Part shown: piece by piece, positions 38,363 to 48,840 of the stretch
Layout of the letters: each line of letters starts with the position of its first letter
Position numbering within the stretch: the first letter of the stretch is position 1
Assembly (NCBI GenBank): GCA_025094145.1
Contig: JALLLS010000087.1
Coordinates: 62,001-126,000 of the forward strand
Source: Spinellus fusiger
Taxonomy: Eukaryota; Mucoromycota; Mucoromycetes; Mucorales; Phycomycetaceae
Direction of reading: 5' to 3'
Length of the DNA: 64,000 bases
Notes under the pieces: model-generated
What the model was told of the DNA's origin: nothing
The model's database searches: none
Seen by the model: only the letters and a program-made list of their open reading frames with translations
Program-made: the position numbers and the translations under genes

Positions 38363-41300
38363 GGCGCGGAGAATGGGGGGCGACCGAGACTTAAGGTGGA
38401 TGAAGCAGTCATGACTTCACTTGTAAACAACAGTGACTGGGTGACATCATCCCACGTGGAATAGACTGTCTGTGGCGAGTGGTATTGAAACCCCGGGTGA
38501 AGAAACGCATGAATCCTAGAAATACCCCTTCTATTTCTATGGAATTCTTGAGAGAAAATAAGCAGAGAGAAGGAAGAAGGTTCCCTTTCTCAAAAGGGAA
38601 GAAAAAAAAGAAGAAACCAGGTCTTTGTTTTTGTTAGAAAGGTACGTTTAATTTTCTGTCTATCTTTACTATTGCATGGGTTATTTTTGTACTGATCTTT
38701 GGTTTCTATGGACAGTACCAGACATGAGAAGGGTGAAGAAATAGAAAAAGAAAAAGAAAAACTTCAATTCTATTTGTTATTGGGGCTATCTTTATTCTAA
38801 GCAAAAGAGAACAGTAATAGACATTCAATAGACATCTGACAGATATCTTGTAACCATATCATCTTCCTTCAGCATTACCATTGTACTATGGCTCACAACA
38901 TGAGAAGTGTGGCTGTGACTATCAAGGGGAATAGAATAAACTGAGCCTTAGATTGACTTTATTCTTTTCTCTTTTACTAAGACAGGACATGAGTTTATTG
39001 GATAAATAAGAAACATCAATAGAAAACAATCACCCGTTAATAGGGGTCTTTGATGTTGCTGATGTATTTATATATTTATATATTTATATACTTATATACT
39101 TATATACTTATATACTTATATAGACAGAAAGACAGGTCATTGGATGAGATGAAATATCATACTCTGACACCATGTCCTTCTTCCTATTCAACATTTCACT
39201 TTATGCAAGGACGTGCACACTATCATTGATTTAAGGGACCGATATAGCGTTGGATAAAAAGCTCTTTTAGAGTAAGATAAAATGTATTATTAAGACATTT
39301 ATTTATAATTAGTTTTTACAAGTTAGGGGCAAATGGAAGGGTGTTTTAATAGAGTAATTTAACAGTATTGCCTATCTACTTGAGCCTAAAGGTTTGGCTG
39401 GGGATTGGGTACACACCCAAAGATATTTGGGATATAAAAGTAAATACATGGACAATAAAATAACACTATTTTTATAATTGGCTGATATATTTAAAAGGGG
39501 GTATTCTCATAAAGTATAGATGTATCTTTGAGGAAATAAAATAGAGTGTAGAAATGTAGTATGGTTCCAAAAAAAAAAAAAAAGACTTACGTGTATCTGG
39601 ATGTAGTGTAGCAATAATTACACTGGATTCTTTTTTGATGTTTTGGTGGGTTGGTTACTACTAGCTAGATGTTTGTCCAATTGTTGTTGATTAACAAAGA
39701 TCAAAAGCTTCATTCTAAGAAATAGGATTAGGCTATTGACCTTCTGGTTTTCCACAGCAGCAGTATCTTCATTTGAATAATTAGTTATGCAACACTGTGG
39801 TGATTCTGTCTCTCTTCTCGAGGTGTCTTGCAAACCTTTTATAATTGACTGTTGAAGATGTATGTCCTGATAGATACATCGGCTTCTATTCAATACCAGT
39901 GATTGAGTTCTTCACTGCCATAATCCTCAGAGCACGTTCCATGAAGAAAAGATGAAAGATGAGTTGACCTTTCTCTTATACTATGTCTGTTTTATAATTG
40001 ATTTTCATAGGCATTGATTCAATCCGTAATTTGAAAACCAAGAAGTTGTGCTAAAGCATAATGTTTGTATTTTTATCAATGGAAACTGTGAATCACATGG
40101 GTTTTCTATGCATATATACAGTCCCATACAATAAATGAGTGAACAGCAATTTTATTTTCTTATTTTCTTATTTTGAAAAATAAAGGCATATCTATCAGTA
40201 CAAGATGTTCATAATAAAAGGTTTATAGAATAACACAAGATTTGGAACAGTTGTTCTTTAGATAATTGTCTAAATTCTTATTATAAAGATATTGCTTAGT
40301 GCCCTGTAACAGAGTCTTCATCTGGGCTTAAGCTTGTTGTATTCCACAAGATACCCATAGTATTGTTAATAAATAAAGACTCTTCTCAAGTCAGTCCCAA
40401 GTAGTCTTCTACAAGGTCAATAGTGTCTAGGGTATACTACTGAGCATAGTTATCTATCTTCCAAGAACAAAGAATTGGGTTTTTAGGGTGTGGATTCTAT
40501 TTCTATAAGGGAATGCACTTGGGCAGTAGCTATAGTCATAATAGAGTATTATCTATACTATTACAATAAACAATTTTATTCATCAACACTATATTCTATT
40601 GATAATACAATTTGATAGTGAAGTATTCCACAAAAGGAAATAATAAATTGGATATCCACAAACCTTATGATTTTAAACACAGCTCCATAAAAGGGCAAAA
40701 TATTTTCGACGTAAAAGGAAAGAGATAGCACCGCTTAAAGGCCAGAAAAATCTCCTGGTGTGTAGTAGTTGGATCTTTATTGTTACATATCACTCAATAG
40801 CCACTTGCACTTCCTAACAGTCAAATGTGACTGCTATTATTGCTGCTCACACACTATGAATCTTATTGATCATAGAAAGACATCCAGCCCTACAACCTCC
40901 CAACATCTACAAGACACTACTCTTTGTCACAGACAGACCAAAAGATACGGATCACTCTCCAGGGGTCTTTTTTGTCATAAGAGGACCTTTGTGTTGAATG
41001 ATCTTGGAGTGATTCATAATTGAGATCACGCAGTACCCTTTATTTATTTTATTAGACAGACACCCACACACACCATGAATCTTTGTCTTGAGCAGTGGGA
41101 TGACCCCCTAGTGTGCTGTCTACGTCTTATGATAAAAGAGGGGGTAATTGTCTGTATGGACTGTAGCTCTTATCTTTTTTTTTCTTTCTATTTATTGTTA
41201 TCAAATAGTGATAGATCGTAGACTTATTTATTTAGTATAAATACCCGAATGATTTATTGAATAAACAAGCAGTCTAATGTCTGCTTTCTTCCTGTTAAGT

Positions 41301-41411
41301 ATCTTCTATTTTATAGGCACCCTTTTGCCAAAGCATGCTACCTATTCTCCACTGTCTGTTTCTACCATTTATTTTGTCACTAACACCTCCATAACTTGGG
41401 ACTTTCCTTAG
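38363..41411. other. Gene-poor 3 kb spacer
   Basis: No convincing complete gene. It includes a (TATATACTTA)-type repeat at about 39061-39122, an A13 run near 39570, a degenerate copy of the PRP22 3' flank at 39393-39510, and open frames at 39618-39893 (-) and 40769-41023 (+) without recognisable features. Near 41074-41143 a short open frame (MNLCLEQWDDPLVCCLRL) ends at a GTAATT donor and could be a first exon of the downstream repeat protein. A TATAAATA box lies near 41236. Confidence 0.4.
39393..39510 (+). repeat. Diverged copy of the PRP22 3' flank
   Basis: Aligns by eye with 28832-28945: TTTGGCT, GTACACAC, TTTGGGATATAA, CATGGAC, ATTGGCT and TATTC occur in the same order and spacing, with roughly 70 per cent agreement over about 100 bases. 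It includes the last codons of the PRP22 frame (TTTGGC). Origin as segmental duplication or retro-copy is inference. Confidence 0.5.
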
Positions 41412-42867
41412 GTCTTCTTCGTCTCGAGAAAATAGCTCAATCGACGACCTCATACTATCTCCTAAAAGCCCAGACTCAGTTTTGTCTCAAGGAAGCAGCC
41501 CAATTCATGGCCGCACAACACCTCTTTCACGCCAAGGATCAAATCTCTTTTTAGATAATAATCAGTCCTATAGTATTCAGGCATCTCTCTCACGTCAAGG
41601 ATCATCTCTATCGATAGAAGATACTCAGCCTTATAGTGCTCAGGCATCTCTCTCACGTCAAGGATCATCTCTATCGATAGGAGACACTCAGCCTTATAGT
41701 GCTCAGGCATCTCTCTCACGTCAAGGATCCTCTCTATCGATAGGAGACACTCAGCCTTATAGTGCTCAGGCATCTCTCTCACGTCAAGGATCCTCTCTAT
41801 CGATAGGAGACACTCAGCCTTATAGTGCTCAGGCATCTCTCTCACGTCAAGGATCGAATCCCTTTCTAGATAATAATCAGTCCTATGGTATTCAGACATC
41901 TCATTCACACCAGGAGACTATTTTACCTATAGAAGATACCCAACCCTATGGTGTACATACATCTCACCCACACCAGGAAGATATTCTCTCTTTAGAAGAT
42001 GGAGAATCTTTTGAAATGCCAACATTTCTCACAAGCAATGACTCCTTTTTGTCTATAGAGGATTCAGAAAGTTTTGACTATGCAACATCGCACTCACCAT
42101 CGCACTCACCATCACCCTCTCCTTCTCTTCCTCCCACTCTGATTACTATTATTCCACCCACACTCTCTATACGTACTTTTATCCATGCTAATAGAGCACC
42201 TGAGAACTCCTCAGCCACTGTAAAAAAGATGAATAGAAATACACAATGCCACTCCTGCCATGCCCCAACTGATTCCAGATACAGGCATTTTAACCGCCCC
42301 ACTGTCCCTAAAGAGAAGGTTGACTATGTAGAGTCAAGTGATTTGAGTGGAGACTCTGAAAGAGAATACCACGGTGAATACCGCCCTTTTCGCTCTGGTC
42401 ATTCTTCAATGAATACCAAGCCTATCTTTTCCATGGCCAATACCAGACACTCTGTTGGCAGTACTGTAACAAAACAAAAATCTTGCCATGATGTCTCGAG
42501 AAAAATAGTAAAGCCTGTGACAAAGGCAATGTTGGGGAAATCTGCCCGATCCGTATGGCCCACCCTTAGCAGTGATTCCTTTTTTTCCGATCACCTCATC
42601 AAAGACACAAGTGGCTTCTCGCCTACTTCCAACACACCCTACGAGTTCTTCAAGAGTCCATCGCCTCCTGCACATTCTAAAACACCTGAAAGCCCTCAAC
42701 CTCCATCTCAAAATTCTGCCATGAAAACTCCTCCTGATTCTTTGGAACAGCCTGTGCATAAACGTCAACCAAGAATTGGTCTTTCAAAAAAGGCAGCCAT
42801 AGATAATCATTGTGGAAAAAAGAGTGTTCGTGGACAGAGGGGTGCTCGTGGACAAAGAAGAGAATGA
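41412..42867 (+). CDS. Protein with nine 21-residue SRQGS repeats (5' end unresolved)
   Basis: The open frame begins after a CCTTAG acceptor at 41411 (SSSSRENSSIDDLILSPKSP) and ends at 42865-42867. In-frame upstream there is a stop and no ATG, so at least one earlier exon is needed; the short ATG frame at 41076 is one candidate. Nine tandem units occupy 41521-42087. Then come a Ser/Pro-rich stretch, CHSCHAPTDSRYRHF (a single Cys pair), a Ser/Pro/Thr-rich disordered segment and a basic tail (KRQPRIGLSKKA, RGQRGARGQRR). No known domain is recognised. The repeated R-x-x-S sites suggest regulation by basophilic kinases, which is inference. Confidence 0.65.
41521..42087 (+). repeat. 63-bp coding tandem repeat, nine units
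   Basis: Period 63 bases (21 residues), consensus SLSRQGSSLSIGDTQPYSAQ plus A. Units 2-5 are almost identical in DNA. Units 1 and 6 carry the variant LFLDNNQSY, and units 7-9 decay progressively (SHSHQETILPIEDTQPYG, then SLEDGESFEMP, then SIEDSESFDYA). Confidence 0.92.
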
Positions 42868-43634
42868 GTCTAGGCCCTCACCCATTTTTTGTTTTGTTTT
42901 ATTTATCACACGTGTAGCAAAAAGATAAATAAAATAAAAATAAAATAAAACATAGGCTTTATCACTCTCTATTCTATGGTTTTAATAGGCAAGTGAATAA
43001 GGTTTTTACTTTATTTTTTGAAGCTGAGAAAATAAAAGTATGAAGAATGCATTTGATGGGAAGCATAGGAATACCATGAAGAATAACGTAAAATAGATGT
43101 GAGAGTAGACAAAATAAAATAAAACACATTATGTTGGCTACTCTTTTTCTTTGTTGCCTTTTGAATATCATAAAAACCCTCTTTTGTTGTTATTATTGTT
43201 ATTATTATTATTAGAAACATCCATCTTGTCATGGGCTATTTTATTTTATTTTTATTTTCGTGTCAATTTCAATTTTTGTCTTTGTTTTTGATGTCTATGC
43301 AGATCAAACAACTGAACGTTTTTCATGTGCCTATATTTATTGAAGACTCACTTTTTTTCATTCATCTGCATTGCAGTGCATTAAAGTGCAGTGCATTTCA
43401 ATGAGTAGCTTCAATGAATTCATAAAAACCTAACCACAAGATATAAAAGAGCGTGTTTTTACTTGTTTTTTGTTTGTTTGTCAAGGGCGTCTTTTGTGTA
43501 AGTCTTTTTTCTTTTCTTTTTTCTTTTTTAAAAGTCATCTCTAGAACTATAAAATAAAAATGATAAATGCAAAATGCAACCCATAGAAAGTGTTGATAGA
43601 GAGGAGTCTTTGGTTTCTTTTCTATTGGTTTCAT

Positions 43635-43671
<37 letters not shown>

Positions 43672-43741
43672 CTATAAAAATAAAAAATAAAAATAAAAAT
43701 AAATAAAAAAAAGATGCTAGAGTGCCATGACAAGGCAGACC
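42868..43741. other. Convergent spacer with simple repeats
   Basis: 874 bases between the convergent repeat-protein and PIL1 genes. It contains A/T-rich runs, TTATT repeats near 43190-43212 and a TGTC/TATC tetranucleotide microsatellite at about 43635-43672 followed by AAATAAAA runs. No gene seen. Confidence 0.5.
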
Positions 43742-45566
43742 TCAGGTCGTTTCCTTTTCATCATCAGACACAGAGTTTGACGTTGACAAGGAAGCAGAGA
43801 CACAAGGCCGTGGGGACAGGTAATTTGGGTTTTCCTTGGGAAGAACAAACCCGCCAGGATCAGCCCGGAGTCCAAGTCGAGTACTCTTTTGACTTGTGCT
43901 TGGCAAAGGATGGAAAACAGCAGGAGAACCAAGGAGACGTGCCATTTCTTCATAGGGTTTAGGAGGTGTATACTGTTGATAGAACTGGTATAGCTTCTGG
44001 TGGTCTAGCAGACCTAGATAGACATGTGAAAGGCCATGGGGTGGAGGTGGGTGGGTGGGTGTAGGAAGGGGCATAATAAAAGGTGGGTGGTGTGTCGAGG
44101 AGGGCATGGCTTCATGTTCGTTATAGTCACTTTGTTGAGGCAGTAGCGATGGGTCTGGATGAGCACCAGATTCGTCTGGTTTGCGCAAGGAATGGTGTTT
44201 GACAGTTAGGTGTGTGGTTGGGGTATCATTCACAGCAAGGCTTGTTTCTTTTGTATCTTTTTTTCTTCTTCTCATCGTCATCATCGTAATTGTCTTCTTC
44301 CTTGTCGTAATGTGCATTGATAGAAGTGTTGGAGGACTCCATGTCGTCTTGATGTGTATCAGGGTGTGTGTTACTTTCGGGTGATTCTTTTGGCTTATTG
44401 TTTGTGGTTTCTAGAGAGTATCTTTTTATATTAGGCTCTATAGAGCTGGTACGAGGTGGAATCAGGGGATTGCGTCCGTGATGAGAGGTAAGGGTTCTTC
44501 GCACCTTTGCTTTATCAGGTTTCCAGTTGTCCAAGGCATGGGTGGCATCTTTTACAATACGCAATGTCTTTTCTGTGCCTGTGTTATTATCAAGTGCTAT
44601 TAGTGTTTGGTGTTCATTCTAAAATATAGAGTCATCTTCTCACAAAATGGATAGTATACATGCCTTGGTACTCAGCCACTGCTTCTCCTAGCTTCAATGG
44701 AGTCACTTCTAATTCATCAACAATGTATTTTCCAAAAGATGCAATGATATCTGTCTTGCTTGATAGCTCCTGCATACCGTTGAGAAGAAGGTATAGGGCT
44801 TCACGAGAGGCCACTCTTTTGAAATTACCCATTTCTACTTCATCAGGATCTGTTGCTTCTGTCAATAGAGTCAATTGAGCCTTCAAATCCTCCATCTTCT
44901 CCACAGCATCAGGGCGAGTTTCTTGCAGTCTTTCAATGTTTTCTCTCAGGCGCTTTTTCTTCTCCCGACCTTCAGTGAGTAGACTGTCTCTTTCTCCAAT
45001 AGTCTTGATGGTTTCTCTGTACTGTTCACAGCTGCCTTTGTATAGATACATTTTCCATTCAATATTATTATGATTGCCAAGAGCGCATACCACAGTATTT
45101 CCCCATGAAACTCCCCCTTTCCATCCTCTAAATGCACAGAATCATTCTCTTTTGGCTCTCTACCTGCAAATTCAATAAATACATTGGACCATAAAGTGAA
45201 AAGGTTTCCGAGTTTCTTGGTAACATCCTAGATGAAAACATAAAGCGTATTATTTATCATTGAAATCGATTGAATTAAGTCTCAAATAAAATCCACTTTT
45301 ACAGCACTCTTTTTTTTTCTTTCTTTTTCTTCTTCTTCTTCATCTATGCTTCCTTGTTCATTCAAAACATTCACTACACTTACAGACAGGTCATCACCTA
45401 AAGGACTTGCATAGCGAACAAGATGACTTGCTGCTATACGACGCTCTTCTGCCACCTGTGTCAGTAGTGATATGAACTTCTTTTCTGACCCCAGCAGATC
45501 TTGAAGACTTTTATCTTCCTCTTGTACAAAGTGTTTTAAATGATAAAACGGCTTGAACGAAAACAT
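43742..45566 (-). CDS. PIL1: Eisosome Pil1/Lsp1-family BAR protein (apparent frameshift in tail)
   Basis: BAR-domain scaffold of the furrow-like plasma-membrane eisosome. Exons: 45384-45566, 45164-45227, 44664-45035, 43742-44578. It opens FSFKPFYHLKHFVQEEDKSL. The BAR coiled-coil includes SCEQYRETIKTIGERDSLL and EKKKRLRENIERLQE, then the family signature EALYLLLNGMQELSSKTDII, FGKYIVDELEVTP and LRIVKDATHALDNWKP. Intron 3 (44579-44663) needs a GC donor (CAAG|GCATGT). In the acidic/Lys-rich tail the frame must change at an A7 run (44258-44264, minus strand) to reach the conserved end LYQFYQQYTPPKPYEEMARL and STRLGLRADPGGFVLP. No GT-AG intron can explain the change, so it is a sequencing slip, a real indel or recoding. 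Confidence 0.82.
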
Positions 45567-45823
45567 AGTCTTTTATTTGTTACTGGTTGGACATGAAGTG
45601 TTTTCCCCATGACCTCGGGCTTTTTTTTTTCTTTCTTTTTCCTTCGCTGGAGGTAGTCTGAGTTCCAATACATCCATGACCTTCCTTGTTAGGAAAGAAA
45701 GATTTCCATAGTTAAAAGTACGCTCTTCTTTTACTTTTTAATATTCCTTTTCTTTGCCTCAACTCACACGACTCTCTCTTTTTATTTTATTTTATTTTTT
45801 TATTTTTTATTGTTACTGTTGCC
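45567..45823. promoter_or_regulatory. Divergent promoter, PIL1 / four-span membrane protein
   Basis: 257 bases between the two start codons. Contains T-rich runs on both strands (TTTTTTTTTTCTTTCTTTTT near 45629, TTTATTTTATTTTATTTTTT near 45780). Shared control is inferred from the head-to-head layout. Confidence 0.4.
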
Positions 45824-46845
45824 ATGACGATTTCTTTTGTCACCAATTTTGTGTTCTTTATCTTATTTCTTATCAACTACTCACTGACCTTGACTGCACT
45901 GATAGTACCAAAATGGTAAAGAGTGGAGAGAAACAACAGGCTGACTCTCTTTTCTATCTATCTATCTATCTATCCATCTGCTGTCTATTCTATATGCACT
46001 TGTCTTGGGCTGCTTTAATAATAACAATAAAAAGGGTGAGCTTTGTCATACCTGTCCCTATTTACTATGAGAAAAGCTACGGACTGTTTAGAGAGTGCAA
46101 CAAGTAAGTGACTCGTGGAATACAGGCTGTGAATCATTTGAACTCTTGTCTAGTCTGTCGGGTAGCTGTATTCCCTTTCCAAGAGGAGATCAGAAGGCCT
46201 GTGAAGAAGGTAAGATGGGCGGATGAAGAGTACACTACAGTATCAATAACAGTGGTTTCTATTATTAGAGGGATTCTGTGAGCTGTGGTAAGTGAATTGG
46301 ACGAAAGAAAATAAGACGAACCACCTTTTTTTTCTCGCTCATAGGCACGCATCTGCTGCAGGCATGGTCTTGGCTGCAGTGGTGGGTGGACTGACTGTTC
46401 TGGCATTGCTTGGAGCACTCTGTGGTGGTAGAATGAACAGAGAAAAGGCATGGAAAGGAATTGCATGGTAATTCAAAGCTAAATACGGTACACTGCACGG
46501 ACAGCTAACACTGGTTGTATAGTTTATTTGTGCTTGGAGGTAGGTTGGCTGAGTGCATTTATAGGAGTGGACTAGGGACTAGGGAAAGAACCTACTGCTG
46601 ATACAGGCACCAAACCCACTGCTCTTTCTTTTTCTCTTCTTTCTATAGCCATTCCTCAGGCATTTTCTATGGGCGTCATTGCCTACCTGTTCAACACAAG
46701 CGCCTTCTTCTACATAGGGGCTCGCTACAATGTATCCTTTGTTCTATGCATTGTTAGCTGGTGCCTGAATGTTCTGCTTGCTGTCATTCTATCCATGATA
46801 GGTGTTCTGAGCCCACCCAGCTATTCCTATATGTCCATCCATTAA
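45824..46845 (+). CDS. Four-span claudin/PMP22/Sur7-like membrane protein
   Basis: Seven exons keep one frame: 45824-45915, 46035-46103, 46154-46209, 46269-46287, 46345-46467, 46523-46539, 46649-46845; 190 residues. Helix 1 VTNFVFFILFLINYSLTLTA ends at VPKW. The first outer loop has YGLFRECNN and paired cysteines (GSCIPFPRGDQKACEE, FCELW), the tryptophan-and-cysteine pattern of claudin/PMP22/Sur7-type tetraspans. Helices 2-4 are MVLAAVVGGLTVLALLGAL, LFVLGAIPQAFSMGVIAYLF and VLCIVSWCLNVLLAVILSMI. Exons of 19 and 17 nt are unusually small. Its position head to head with PIL1 suggests a role in the same membrane compartment; this is inference. Confidence 0.75.
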
Positions 46846-47014
46846 TAAGGGAACGGGACTATTCTAGTGCCATCCCTGTTGCTATGGGCAGCGGTAGTCT
46901 TTGCTAGTGCTTCTCCAAACATATGATAAATCATTCTTTATATGTATATCTATGTACTTTTTTGTTTTTGTTTCTTGTCTTGCTTGTAGAAAAGGTACAT
47001 GCAAAGATCTCTTT

Positions 47015-48163
47015 CTATTGTAGATTCAATAGCCGCTTAGCATTGCCACCAAGAATACCGCGCACAACACTCTCTTCCAAACCAGCATTGGTAATTGCCT
47101 TGAAGTTACTCTCAACAGAAAGCCATCTTTCTGAGCCATGGCTCTTTTCAAGGGGAGGGAAAAAGGGATGGTCGGTACCAAACATAATGTTCTGAGGATC
47201 CACAAAGTCCGCAGTAGCCTTGACGCCTGTCTCATGGTAAATAACAGCATCGCAGTAGAGCTTTCTGATATAGTAGGAGGGAGGGTGCTTCAGTCGAGAA
47301 GAGACATGGGGATCATGAGCAACACAAGAATCCAAACGACCTGCTAAGAAGGGCAGAGTTCCACCAGCATGGGCCAACAACAACTTGAGATTGGGAAGAC
47401 GGTCAAAGATACCTGAAAGAATCAACCGGGAAACAGCATGGGTTGTCTCGAATGGAAACCCAAGGGCCAGTGCAAGTGAATGGCCCACGTCGTTGGTATC
47501 AGAACCAGGAAGAGAAAGTCCGTAGTGTGGATGCAAGAACACCACTAGGTTGTAGTGACCAATGGCCTCAAACAGAGGGACAAGAGCAGGATCATCCAAT
47601 CCCTTGCCACATCCCATTGTTCCCATGATAACACCTCTCAAATGAGGCCACTGGGCAATACGCTTTACTTCTTCAATGGAGCCCTCAACAGAGGATATAG
47701 GCAGCGTACCAAAGGCATACAGACGTCCTTGGGCTGCTTCACTACTGCACATATCCTCCATGGCCTGGTTCATTTCTGTTGCAATACTGAGGGTGTGCGG
47801 TGTGGGGGGTAGAAAGTCAAGCCATGGGTTGGCCAGACTCACCACAGAAATAGAAATGCCGTGTAAATCCATAAACTTGATCTTTTCATGGACAGAATAA
47901 TAGGCAGATCCAACAGGTCTTCCTGTCTTTGTAGAGTCATTTTCATCCTCTCCAGGCAAGATGATCAGTCTTTCGTCTTCTCCCTTTTCCAAAGGAGGAA
48001 GGATATAAGGAACAGTGGTACGGCTTCTAAGCAACTCCATGTAGCGCTCTAAATAGACGTGTGTATGAACATCAACGACACTATAAGAGATTTAGTATAG
48101 TGACTATTATAGACACATCTCTTTCTAATCACTCTACCAGGACTCCTGTAGTATAGAAGACAT
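47015..48163 (-). CDS. Amidohydrolase-2 family metal-dependent hydrolase/decarboxylase (ACMSD-like)
   Basis: TIM-barrel enzyme of the aminocarboxymuconate-semialdehyde/resorcylate decarboxylase type. Two exons: 48138-48163 and 47015-48080; 363 residues. The tiny first exon (MSSILQES) is needed to reach the metal motif VVDVHTHVYLERY (H-x-H). Further ligands: FLHPHYGLSLPG, LKLLLAHAGGTLPFLAGR and the catalytic Asp in NIMFGTDHPFFPP. The barrel includes ISVVSLANPWLDFLPP and RLYAFGTLPISSVEGSIEE. The C terminus (RGILGGNAKRLL) is typical of the family. The substrate cannot be told from sequence. Confidence 0.88.
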
Positions 48164-48840
48164 TTTAGAAGAAATAGATAGATAGATAGATAGATAGATA
48201 TGGATATGGATATGGATATGGATATATAAAAGAACAAAGGGGAAAAGAAGGAAAAAAAATAATCAAATTAATAGCAGATCCATGCTGTATTTTTTTTTTT
48301 TTTTTTACATTACATCTGCCAATACTACAGTGTCGTCATCGAAAAATATTTACTATTAAAGATACTTCCTTTAGCCAAATGTAACATGTAACATAGGTAC
48401 AAGGACAAGTATAGATTATCTTCTATGTGTGGTGTCTTATATTCTTAGTGCATTCATCTCATTCAATCTTCACACAAAGCCCCTTAATTTCTTATATCAT
48501 TAAAACTACTCACTTTCTATTATAAGAAAGGTAGATATTGATCCGTATTCAGAAAGAATTCAGAAGGAAGAGAGAATAAAGAGTAGAAATTGACACTCTT
48601 TATTAGAGGATCCAATGCTAGTTGTTCACACTACCATAGACTGTACATATCTATAGTGTATCTATGTCTATGTCTATGTCTATGGATCTATTGTACAAAA
48701 TACTCTCTTTATTTATTAAATGTTAGAGGTCAATATCTATAGAATTAATGAAGTTATAGTCATGTCAGGGCATGGAATGAAAATAGAAAAAATAAGACTA
48801 CTTGGAATATGAAATGGTTCTATTTCAAGCCAGAGTCCCT
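48164..48840. other. Spacer with GATA and GGATAT microsatellites
   Basis: 677 bases upstream of the amidohydrolase and downstream of PES1. A (GATA)n tract at about 48172-48200 runs into (GGATAT)n at 48201-48226. T16 run near 48292-48307; repeated TCTATG near 48661-48683. No gene seen. Confidence 0.5.

Noticed and set aside
39618..41023. Open frames at 39618-39893 (-) and 40769-41023 (+)
   Set aside because: No splice context, no family resemblance and ordinary lengths for chance frames in AT-rich DNA.
43717..43962. Overlapping frames on both strands at the PIL1 3' end
   Set aside because: Only the minus-strand frame that carries the conserved Pil1 C-terminal block is supported.
48049..48237. 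Minus-strand Ile/Ser-rich frame
   Set aside because: It is the translation of the GATA/GGATAT microsatellite and overlaps the first exon and intron of the amidohydrolase.
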